Assembly: GCA_028583605.1 (NCBI GenBank)
Contig: CM053329.1
Coordinates: 10,023,501 to 10,087,500 of the forward strand
Direction: 5' to 3'
DNA: 64,000 bases
Origin: Dastarcus helophoroides
Taxonomy: Eukaryota; Arthropoda; Insecta; Coleoptera; Bothrideridae
Shown: piece by piece, positions 36,071-45,074 of the stretch
How positions within the stretch are numbered: position 1 is the first letter of the stretch
How the letters are laid out: each line of letters begins with the position of its first letter
The notes under the pieces: generated by a model
Databases searched by the model: none
What the model saw: only the letters and a program-made list of their open reading frames with translations
Told to the model about the DNA's origin: nothing
Position numbers and translations under genes: made by a program

Positions 36071-36540
36071 TATTCGTTAGTTTGTTCGCTTATGTAAAAA
36101 TAGTGTCTGGTTCTTGCAGTGGTTGAGTAACAGTGGACGGACCCCATTTTCAACTGAAAAAAACTAATAATCTAACCAAAAAAAAAAAATATGCGGCAGT
36201 AAATTTCACTTTTCACGAAATTTTCAGGTTTCTGTATGGGAAATTTATTACTGAATTCGGTAATACGTAACATCCGTTTTATTAAAATTAAAAATTGACA
36301 TGAAAATTCGAATTATTGTCCAAATGACGCATCAGTCGAAAAAGAATTTATTACTCTATCAGATTATGATTTATTTTTGTTTCCTTTTGTGAGGACCATT
36401 ATAGGCACTGTCATCTAGATTTAAAATCCTTTGTAACTCCCATAAGCTTGTTCGAGTCTCAGTCAGCAACATAAATCAAATATGAACCGGAATTTCTAGC
36501 ATGTCCGCTTGAGAGCGTCGGGAGTGTGCGCATACTCTTA
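36071..36540. other. Non-coding DNA
   Basis: No gene. The 3' part may include the 5' untranslated end of the mariner copy, but its terminal repeat was not identified. Confidence 0.35.
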
Positions 36541-38170
36541 GATATGTTAGGTGCGATTATCACGTGGTAAATACAATCAGTGAGCAAGAGGTTCATCCGC
36601 ATGCTGCGCAGCTCATTATTATTGAATTTCTTGCCGTTGAAGTTGTAAAGTCCGCCGAAATCCTTTGTGGACTAGAAACACAGTTTGGAGATACTTGTTT
36701 GAAGAAAACTCAAGTGTATGAATGGCACAGAAAATTTTTGAAAGGACGAACTTAAATTGAAAATGAATTCCATGCTCGTCGTCCTCGGACCAATGTGACT
36801 GCAGACAATATTAACGTTGTTCTACGTTTTTTGGAAGGTAATCGCCCTTTAACTGTTGATGAAATTACAGCTCAGATAGGGATGAGCTTTGGGAGTGCTA
36901 AATGCATCATTACAGATGAACTGGGATTTAGAAAAATTTCTGCCAGTTGGGTACCTCTTCTTTTGACTGAAATACAGAAACACCAACGTCTGGAGATTCA
37001 TCAGCGCCATCTTGGACGTTTTCAATGTGAAGGTAATGGTTTTGTCAACATATCGTTTCATGCGATGAGACTTGGGCCCACCATTACACCCCAAATATAA
37101 ACAAGCAAGCACAGAGTGGAGAAGGAAAGGGGGAAGCTATACCCGTCAAGGCAAAAACTGGTATCTCAACTTGAAACGTTCTTGCGACAGAGTTTTGGGA
37201 TTTTAAAGGAGTTGTGCACTTCGATTTTCTGCATGAACATCGAATGGTTAATGCTGTCTACTAATGCCAGCTATTGGATGAAGCAAAATGTGCATCTCGG
37301 TGAAGAGGCGCGAATTTTCTGTCAAAAATGTGATTTTGCTTCAAGACAATGCCCGCCCCCACTCAGCCAATCTGACACATCAAAAATTAGAAGAAATGAA
37401 TTGGGCAACATTGGAACACCCTCCTTATAGTCCCGACTTATTATTTTTTTTTAAAGTTTAATCCACTTACAAAGGGTAACCCCATTATGCTTTCAAAGCA
37501 CTGCGAGTAGGATGAGGAAACAAGGATAGATGGCGATGAACCGCCTTGTTAAACAAGGATAGGTTGAAATGTTTGGGGTAAATTCCTTTAGGTAACAAGT
37601 TCCATAGCTTGGAAGTTCTATAGAAAAAAGAGTCTCCGTAGACAGAAGTCCTCACTGTGTCAAGCTGGACCGCACAGGAATTTGCTGTCTCCGACTGTCT
37701 AGTACGCCTCAAGAATCTTGCCCTTGGGGGGATTTTTCCTATTAGTTCCTGCGAGCATCTTCCATGATAGTTCTTGTAGAAAAGAGACAAATCACCAACC
37801 GTACGCCTGTGCTCTAGTGTTTCGAGGGAATCGGTCAGACTCTTGTCATCATTTAGACGAATCGCTCTTCTTTGAATTGAATCCAGGAGATCTAAAGTGT
37901 GTTTTGGGGCTGAACTCCAAACATGAGAAACGTATTCTAGTGTTGGTCTAACTTGAGCTTTGTATAGTGCGATTATCATATGTTTGGGCCTCTGAAAGAA
38001 GCTCTGGGAGTTAAGCGATTCCATAATGATGCTGCTGCTGAAACATTTGTGCGCAATTGGTTGCATAAACGCCCTCTTCGTTTTATAATGATGGTATTAA
38101 AAAACTCCCAATTCGTTGAGAAAAATGCATAGCAAAATCAGGAGATTATGTAGAAAAATAGTTATTAACT
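36541..38170 (+). pseudogene. Mariner transposase relic split by a retrotransposon
   Basis: The coding trace starts near 36564. AAQLIIIEFLAVEVVKSAEI and TQVYEWHRKFLKGRT are the paired helix-turn-helix region. An in-frame TAA follows at about 36753 where the family has Glu. The trace then continues IENEFHARRPRTNVT and LTVDEITAQIGMSFGSA (second DNA-binding helix), then SASWVPLLLTEIQK. After frameshifts come SCDETWAHHYTP (first catalytic Asp at 37064), FLHEHR-like text, LLQDNARPHSAN (second Asp at 37345) and HPPYSPDL. At that point sequence 37443-37970 is inserted. Coding resumes at 37971 with DYHMFGPLKEALGVKRF (third Asp), FVRNWLHKRPLRFYNDGIKK and EKCIAKSGDYVEK before a stop. This is a DD34D mariner of normal length, dead by nonsense, frameshift and insertion. 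Confidence 0.85.
37443..37970 (-). mobile_element. 5'-truncated non-LTR retrotransposon inserted in mariner
   Basis: The minus-strand frame starts at 37970 with ALYKAQVRPTLEYVSHVWSS and continues LDLLDSIQRRAIRL, LEHRRTVGDLSLFYKNYHGR, CSQELIGKIPP, SETANSCAVQLDTVRT and SKLWNLLPKGIYPK. This is the extreme C-terminus of a reverse transcriptase of a CR1/Jockey-like family. A short 3' untranslated part and an A-run (T-run at 37444-37452 on +) follow. It is 5'-truncated as usual for target-primed insertion. Relatives: the fragment at 15523-15790 and the tandem array at 60893-63740. Confidence 0.85.
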
Positions 38171-38219
38171 TTCATATATATACCTTGCACCAATAAATTT
38201 TTCAAAGCAAATTCCAGCC

Positions 38220-39340
38220 TTTATAGTTAGGCCAAAGATGTGACCTACATTTACTGTTTCCAGATCTTCTGGTCTTAGTTTTTCTTAGCCAGTCGGATTA
38301 TATCTGTATCTGGCAAGGTTTAGACAAGCACACACAATGTGTAAACTTGTTTACTTTTCAGTCCCACACAGTCGACATCGATCGCTTTCTGCTAGATTGA
38401 GTTTAACCACATGTGTTTTACGGCTCTTTCATAGGGAGAGCCGTGAGGCTCGCACTCGCGAGGGTTCCTACCTTCCACTCTTCCACACGAAGAAGGCTCG
38501 TGCTCGCGAGCATAAGCTTTTTTCGCTCCTATCCTCCACTCTTTCGACTCGAGCGCTAAACATTGCGTCCGTCTTTAATTACAGACCCGGACAATGTTAC
38601 AAAATCCTCTCTAAGGTCTTCGGAAACGTCGCTCCAATTTTAGTTACGTTATCGCAGTTCTTCTATGACTTGGCATTTTTGTACCAAAAGGCAAATAGGA
38701 TCAGGGTTGTCATCTTTTGTGTCGAAAAAATTGGTGTAGTCTATCAATACAAAATTCTTCGTACCCAAACATTTTTATTACAAAAAAAATTAGTTCGCAA
38801 TATTACGCAAAAATCAGACACACTAAATTTTGATCGGGACTGTCCCGTCGAAATCGTGACGGGTGGCAAAGCTGGGTCGGATACTGATTGAATTAATTAA
38901 CAATTCTACATCAAAATCCATCCCGATTTAACGTTGGGGAGCGAGAGCCATGAGCGATTGTGGCTTTTCTGGTGTGAATGCCCCCATTCCTTCCTTTGCA
39001 TTTCAAGCAAGAGACGTTACTCCCTTCTAAGAGGACAGCTCAAAATGCACGAGCCTTACCGGCTCTCACTCGCGTGCCCTAAAGGCCCGTGCGTCCCATG
39101 TGAAAGCTCCATTGCATTTTAATCTTGGGAGCCTTCCGCTCGCTCGCAAGTGCCAGCCTTACGGCTCTCCGTGTGAAAGAGTCGTTAAAGTTCTCGTGCC
39201 AATGAACAGACCTAGTGTTTTGCTTATTCTGCTTTTATTTATTGCAATAAGTACTTCAGCCCTTGGTTGTAAGAAGTTATCAGCAGTCTTGCTTGCTTGC
39301 AGGTGGTTGGTTATGTTCCTTCACCGGTTCAAATAAGCCC
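38220..39340 (-). pseudogene. RNase H end of a non-LTR retrotransposon, interrupted
   Basis: Read on the minus strand, ISKTLGLFIGTRTL (right of the insertion) continues directly as KTHVVKLNLAESDRCRLCG and then, past a stop, SLHILCACLNLARYR (left of it). This is the conserved C-terminal RNase H/zinc region of R1- or I-type elements (LGxxTGH, CRxCGxxxET.xHxLCxCPAL). The frame closes exactly when the 764-bp element and one TTA are removed. No 5' part is recognisable upstream of about 39340. Confidence 0.65.
38421..39184. mobile_element. TIR element with TTA duplication (PIF/Harbinger-like, non-autonomous)
   Basis: 764 bp between TTA (38418-38420) and TTA (39185-39187). The termini are CGGCTCTTTCATAGGGAGAG (left) and CGACTCTTTCACACGGAGAG (right, reversed), continuing as inverted repeats rich in AGCCGTGAGGCTCGCACTCG. 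No transposase is inside. A 3-bp TWA duplication is typical of PIF/Harbinger; CACTA elements also make 3 bp, so the superfamily is tentative. Confidence 0.7.
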
Positions 39341-39779
39341 GTTCGAGAATTCTTAATTTTTTTATTTACTTCGTAAACTTAATTTTTATGAATTTTCATT
39401 CTTTTGGCATGGAATGTCAAGTTAATAAATTTCGAATCTTGTTCCTTATAGTTTTTAATCCGGACAAGAAAAATACTAAAACCACTCGATCTGATGAAGA
39501 CGTCACGTATGGCAATGATGTGACGAATGAAAGGCTCGTGAATGGTTTTTGTGTTAAATAATTTAAAAGCTTGATTAGATGCATTCTTCTAAGTCAAAAC
39601 AGAAGGATTTTCACAGAAGAAGCATCAAGAAACTTGTTGAATGGTGAGAGGTCATAAATAATGATAGAAATATGTCACTAATTAGCCCTAGTTAAAAATA
39701 AAATATCCAAAATTTGATCCAAAAAACCGGACAGTACTTATTGCCCAACATTCTGCATGGTACCATTGTAAAACTTCCT
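39341..39779. other. Non-coding DNA
   Basis: No gene. An AGACGTCACG word occurs at about 39498. Confidence 0.35.
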
Positions 39780-41400
39780 TCAAAATTAAAAAAAAAATGG
39801 AAATTTCAAAAATAACCCTATTACTCTCTCGAATTTACTGTTTTCAGGAAATTTTCATTTTTCTTTTAATTCAAGTTTTTCTCCAACGTTCGAGTACAAT
39901 CTTAAATTTAAACTTATATTTAAATACTGAATTTTTTTTAGAAATTTGGACTCTAACCTTCAAATTTTGGCTTTATTCTTCAAACTTGGATAATCAATAT
40001 TGAGAAATTTCTTGTTTTTTTATTTAATTGTGACATTAAACCGAAAATGTAAACTTTTTCACGTATTTCGAGTTCATTTTCTAAATTTCAACCTAGTTCG
40101 AAATTTTTATTGTAATCTCGTCTGGACTTTAACGCAAAAAATTTTATTGAACTTGCAATTTCAAGTTAATATCCCAAGTTTTTCTCAAAGTTTCAATTAA
40201 TAATAACTTGTTAAAAGAAATTTAAAAGACAAAATAGAAATTTTGAATATATCTTCAATTTTGGACTATAAAGTCTAAAAATGCAGTTTGGCGGTCGAAA
40301 ATCTAATTTAAAAAAAATCATAAACATTCCAAAAAAACAAAGGAATTTAATTTTCAATAAAATGTAAAACGTAACAAGAACAGTTCAAAAAAAAGTAGGC
40401 ATTTTGATTTAATTTTACCCAAAAGGTAAAGTTTTTCTTAAATTTTGAATTTTTTATGAAAGTGCTGATGACTTATTTCATCACTTTTTTTTCGAAATTT
40501 CGAATTTTTCTCGATATTTTGACTTACACTCTTAAACATTTTCACTTAAGTTTCGGAATCTCGCGTTTTCATGAAAATAATAAAGTACATTTTAAAATTT
40601 CATACAATAGGAAGAGGAAAAATTTGAAATTTCAAGTGTTTTTACAAAAAGTCTAGAAGTCGAAAAATTCGATTTTAAATTTTCGATATATTCTTAAACT
40701 TTCAACTTTTTTGGAATGTTTCGAATCCCAGTTTGAAAATATATAACATTGTTGAAAGCATTTTAGAAAAAAATCTCATAAATTTGGCTTTAAATTTCTA
40801 AAAATTGACTTTGTAATCAAAAATTTAAGTAAATAACCAAAAATTTAAAGTCGTTAAATTAGAATTCGGGAAAAAAGCGGAAATGGTATTACAGAAAACT
40901 AAAGATTTTTTTCTCTATATATATAGATATATAGATATCAATTTTTTATGAAAATATTCAATGTCAATTTTTTTGGGACATTTCAATTTTTTTCCAAATT
41001 TTTTAGTTTTTTCCTAAAGTGCTGACTTGTTATGTCAAAAAAATTTTATTTTTTTTCCAAAATTTCAAATTTTACAATTTTACAGTCGAAAATTTCCTGA
41101 AAAACGTGGAGAATTTAAGTTCAAAGTCGAAAAATTCAACTCGTTCCAGTAAAAATTTAAGCAGTTTCTATAGGAAACGTTCGGAATTCCTAGACAAGAA
41201 ATTGAAATTTTCCGTAGTTTTATCAACTTTTATTATTTTCAAAGTATTCTTAATATTAATATTTGCCCTGAAAACTCGAAAAAAGTCGTCTTTTTAGAAC
41301 TGAAATTAAGTAGCAAGTAAAGATTTGAATTTTAAACCTCAGATTTCGAGCACACAATATATAAAAAAAAATTCTTAAGTCTAGAGGTTTCTGAACATTT
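39780..41400. repeat. T-rich degenerate minisatellite-like block
   Basis: Same class as 21120-24690, loosely repeating TTTTTCGAAATTTTGA-like words. The frames inside are low complexity (Phe/Leu/Lys) and not genes. Confidence 0.45.
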
Positions 41401-41413
41401 TTCTCGAATTTTA

Positions 41414-41579
41414 GTGGAACGGACTGGTCCTTGGTTATCTCCAAAAATCGAAATACAAATTTTGTCCACTGTGTGTATTTTCTCTGAAGACGATAGCTTT
41501 GATATCGACACGCGTTAGAGTAACCTTTGTTGGTTTTTTTTAATATTTCTTGATTTCAGGGGACAAGTGTTGTATCTCA
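41414..41579 (-). mobile_element. Hairpin retroposon, copy 5
   Basis: Starts on + with TAGTGGAACGGACTGGTCC and ends GGACAAGTGTTGTATCTC. It is flanked by ATTTTTCTCGAATTTTA (41397-41413) and ATTTTTCTTGAAATTTTA (41580-41597), a 17-18 bp duplication with small differences. The loop region is shortened. Confidence 0.6.
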
Positions 41580-41597
41580 ATTTTTCTTGAAATTTTA

Positions 41598-42479
41598 AGC
41601 TTCAACTTGAAATGTAATATTTAGCACGATGGTTTCTTAAATCCCTAATTAGTGCCAAAAATTTGATTTTTTTGTAGAATAAGTTTCATTTAACATTTCT
41701 TCGCCCCAGTGTAAAAGTATTTAAATTTTTTCATAACAAAAATTGACAATAAGAACAAGTTTCAGTTAACATTGTTTCGATTCAGTTTGGAAATATTTAA
41801 ATTTTTTCGTACTGAAAATTGAAAATATTTTGGAAATGTTTTTTGGAATACGACTATGTTATGTATGAATTCTTAAAATGTCACCTTATGTCAGCTGACA
41901 AGCGTAGGTTAAATTATTTGGCACAGAAAACAAACAATAATAATAACAATAATAATAAATATAGAGGACGAAAGTTAGACACGAAAAAAAATTAAGTAAG
42001 ATATATAAAAAAATGTAAACTAGGGCTGCAGTCTTGACATGGTTAGATGATGCGATAGTTGCACCACTGCTTGCAATCCGGAATCGGGAGAAAAATTGTT
42101 CAGACTATGCCTGAAAGATAAAAATATATATAAATTATCAAATGATACTTTTAATTCCGGTGACCCGGAAGAAGTCGTTGACTTTTTCCTATTAAATTCT
42201 ACCCAATGCGATAACAAATTTCAGACAAAAATTAAGGCGATATCGCGAACAGGAAGGAATATTTTGAAAAAAAAAGGAGAAAGTGTTTTAAAGGAACTAA
42301 TACTCAAAAGATATTTTCGAACGTCTATTACACACGTTTCGTTTTATAAACCTATAAAAGAAACATGTATGTCGATGGACATACGTTTCGTTTACCCATA
42401 AATTATCCTTTTTTCTATATAGATCCAACAGCCTTCAAATAGTTTGAAAAAATAGACACTTAGCTGCTCCTGTAAGTTC
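41598..42479. other. Non-coding DNA with one unrecognised frame
   Basis: A 101-codon frame at 42096-42401 (begins MFRLCLKDKNIYKLSND) has mixed composition but no domain I recognise, no promoter and no splice evidence. It could be a transposon fragment or chance. Confidence 0.3.
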
Positions 42480-43110
42480 ATTGTATCTACCCTAAAAGTT
42501 TGGGATATATTAAGAACTCCGTCGTTGGCAAATCTTTCATAAACAACAATCTAATTGCGAACAAGTGGTTAATATGCTGCTGCACGTAAAAAATTTGCTG
42601 CGTTGAACATTAATTTGGTTGATGCAACGCTATTTAAATTTTCAGGATTTTTGTTTTAGTTTTTAACAAACCGGTTACTTATTTTCGTACACTTCTTACA
42701 ACTATTATTTTTCAGAATGCCTTCTTTTTTCCTTAGAATAACCAAAGCTGTCGAATTATTTTCATGTGAGTTGCGAGTGTATGAAAATAGGACAAAGAAA
42801 TACATAGACATTTTTTGGCCTGGTTAGCTATATACCTTTCGTCAGTCCGCCTTATCAACTTAATTTAATGAGCTGACAACGTAATAAACATCTGTTAACC
42901 TAGTGGGGTTGTAACCAACTGTTTATTAAGAGAGTTCGTTGCGAACCAGGGGCGCCCTGTTAAGGGAAGTTTAGGTACGTTGAGTTGCTCGTCTTTTAAA
43001 ACATTGATTTTGTTTCTATCTTTCATCGTTACTAAGCCTTCCGAATTCGTGATTCAAATTAATAACATAATTACTGAAATATCACCGAGTTTATTTCTTA
43101 ATTCTCATCA
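42480..43110 (+). repeat. Diverged ~250-600 bp repeat, copy c
   Basis: Longest copy with 30545-31115. Shared blocks include CATCTGTTAACCTA, TTAAAACATTGATTTTGTTT, ACTAAGCCTTCCGAATTCGT and AAATTAATAACATAATTACT. No terminal repeats or duplications were identified. Confidence 0.45.
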
Positions 43111-43689
43111 TTGGGTTCTCGCATATTTTAGGAGCAGTCATTTGGTATTTTGGTGATGAGCAATACGGTAAGAAAAAATTTGAAGTACTTTTGAATTAAT
43201 TTCAAATATATTTTTCTCCAAGAAAACGGCAGAGTTCTTTAATGAATATGTTGTTAAGGTAATATACTAATTTGTTTTATATTTTGGCTACTTTTCTAAT
43301 AAACACCGTATTTTGGAAATTTAAAAAGAGGTTTTTTTCTGATTATATGCATGTAATTTATTTTGTTAATTTGTTCATCAAGATAAAAATACTGTATTCC
43401 TTCAAATAAGCAAAAATCCAATGGGTGAATGTTGTATAATGAATGCATCCTGAAGTAATAATTATTTATCGTCTGTTAAATAAGGAGTTGGATCATGTAA
43501 GTAAAATTTGGAATGTACTGAACTTGACTGATGACTGTTAAAAGTTGGTAGCATTTTAAGTTAATTAATTCATTTTCTTCTATAAAGGATCCTCTGGTAA
43601 GAGATTTATTCTCCAACGTCTAATTGAGTAAAGTAGATTTTGGATACCTATTGCTCTGTAGAATATGTAGAATACGTTAACTCGTTAAC
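43111..43689. other. Non-coding DNA
   Basis: Nothing recognised. Confidence 0.35.
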
Positions 43690-43702
43690 ATAACGAAATA
43701 CT

Positions 43703-43866
43703 TGAAATACAGAACTTACCCCTGAAATCAAGAAAGATTAAAAAACACAACAAATGTTGCTCTAACGCGTTTCGACAGCCAAGCTGTCATCTTCAGAGAG
43801 ATACTGATTACAAGTTCTGTATTTCAATTTTTGAAGATAACCAAGGACCAGTCCGTTCCACCAAAA
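43703..43866 (+). mobile_element. Hairpin retroposon, copy 6
   Basis: Left arm intact, right arm reduced to its distal part, then GTCCGTTCCACCAAAA. It is flanked by a perfect 13-bp duplication ATAACGAAATACT (43690-43702, 43867-43879). Confidence 0.8.
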
Positions 43867-43879
43867 ATAACGAAATACT

Positions 43880-44400
43880 ATCAAATTAGATTTAATTTTA
43901 ATAGCTATCATTCGAACTGTTGATATTCTCGAGATTTTAAGTATTTCACTACAAACTTAACTTTTTTTGCGCAATCGATAGATTTGTTAAAAAAATGTAC
44001 ACAAAAAATAACACAAAATAAATTGGTCTCGTCCTCCTCATTGTTGTTATAATTGTCTATTTTATGATAATCTGTAATTAGTTCAATAGAAAATATGTTG
44101 GAATCGCCCTTAGAAGAAAAAAAAAAGCACTATGTCAAGTAAACATAGCTGATTTTTTCCTCAGATGGTATTATTTTGAACCATACGTAAAAAGAGCCGT
44201 AATTTCTTGCCTTCAGTAAGATCGTTTAAAGTACGTATTATAATGAAAGGATAATAATTATATGGGCTACTAATATTTAGAGATCTGAGGATTTTTTGGG
44301 GTCTTTGTGCTTTCTCATAAGCGTATTTAGAAACAGTTGTTAAAAGTAACTAAAAATAAAGATAAAGCATCCCACAGAATGTGGAGATTCGGCTATCTTT
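43880..44400. other. Non-coding DNA upstream of promoter B
   Basis: AT-rich; no gene or bounded element. Confidence 0.35.
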
Positions 44401-44761
44401 AGACGCCGTGAAACGTATTGACTGGATTGAGGGGCAAGTTACGTCGTTACGTCACTAGACGTCACAACTCTAGGAGGTAAGCGGTGGGGATAGAGTTGGA
44501 GGGGAACGCTGTCCTCTGGCCGCGATTGGACGGTGGCTTGATTGCGACTTCCAAATATGGAACAGATGCTCCATTCATAAAAGTATAATCTCGCTCGCGC
44601 CCCATCCAGTCAGAGAGTAGCTTTCGCCGCGAGAGGTCACGCAACATCGTAGTATCCTTGACCGACCCGTGGGCCACCGTAGTGCTTCACCCCGCGCGAC
44701 GAGTGGTGACAACAGCTCGAGTGTAGTGCGTGCTAGCGCTACATCAACACCCGCGGCCAAC
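44401..44761 (+). promoter_or_regulatory. GC-rich promoter / 5' UTR of first exon B
   Basis: Composition rises sharply from about 44401. A TATA-like CATAAAAG at 44576-44583 lies about 33 bp before an initiator-like TCAGAG at 44610-44615. This gives a plausible TATA-Inr core promoter and a 5' UTR of about 150 nt up to ATG 44762. Upstream ACGTCAC words cluster at 44449-44466. Confidence 0.55.
44439..44501 (+). promoter_or_regulatory. Shared promoter module, copy 2
   Basis: Blocks ACGTCGTT, GACGTCACAAC (44458-44468), GGAGG, CGGTG and ATAGAGTTGG occur in the same order and orientation as at 1451-1496, with small insertions between them. It lies about 110-170 bp before the inferred start site. 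Confidence 0.45.
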
Positions 44762-45074
44762 ATGATCATGGACGGCTTGGAGACGCTGCCCGCCCAGCAC
44801 CATCACGCTTTCTTGCTGACGGAGACGGCGGCCGCAGCTGCCCATCATTTTAACGTGCTCAGCTTCGACACGTGCCTGTATAAAAGTAGCGCCGGCGCCC
44901 AGGTTAACCACCTGGGGGGTAGTCCGGTGCACACCGCGACAGCGGCGGCCTGCTCGCCGGCCGCCCCATCGCAGGAACCCCAACCGGGAGACCTCAACAC
45001 CCCCGTTACCACATCGGGGGACGCGCCCACCTTCTTTGGGCCTTCCACGGTCGTTGAACCGCCACCTATCACAG
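44762..45074 (+). CDS. First coding exon B (104 codons) of an unidentified regulatory gene
   Basis: ATG 44762 in CCAACATG opens a GC-rich frame that runs to ACAG|GTGAGT at 45074/45075, a consensus donor. It gives 104 residues plus one base (phase 1, G), the same phase as exon A. The peptide begins MIMDGLETLPAQHHHAFLLT, has an Ala-rich tract (AAAAAHH, about 23-29), NVLSFDTCLYKSS, and then a Ser/Thr/Pro/Ala-rich linker ending EPPPIT. No enzyme motif, signal peptide or membrane segment is seen; it resembles a disordered transactivation region. Its own TATA-Inr promoter lies just upstream. The intron would run beyond the window end (over 18.9 kb). I infer an isoform-specific first exon of the same gene as exon A. 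An E75-like receptor is one guess among several developmental transcription factors. Confidence 0.6.

Noticed and set aside
38337..38891. 184-codon plus-strand frame overlapping the TIR element
   Set aside because: It crosses the element boundary and is antisense to the RNase H relic, so it is a chance frame.
44462..45072. Overlapping minus-strand frames across promoter and exon B
   Set aside because: They are antisense shadows of the GC-rich exon. Only the plus strand has a Kozak-context ATG and a consensus donor.
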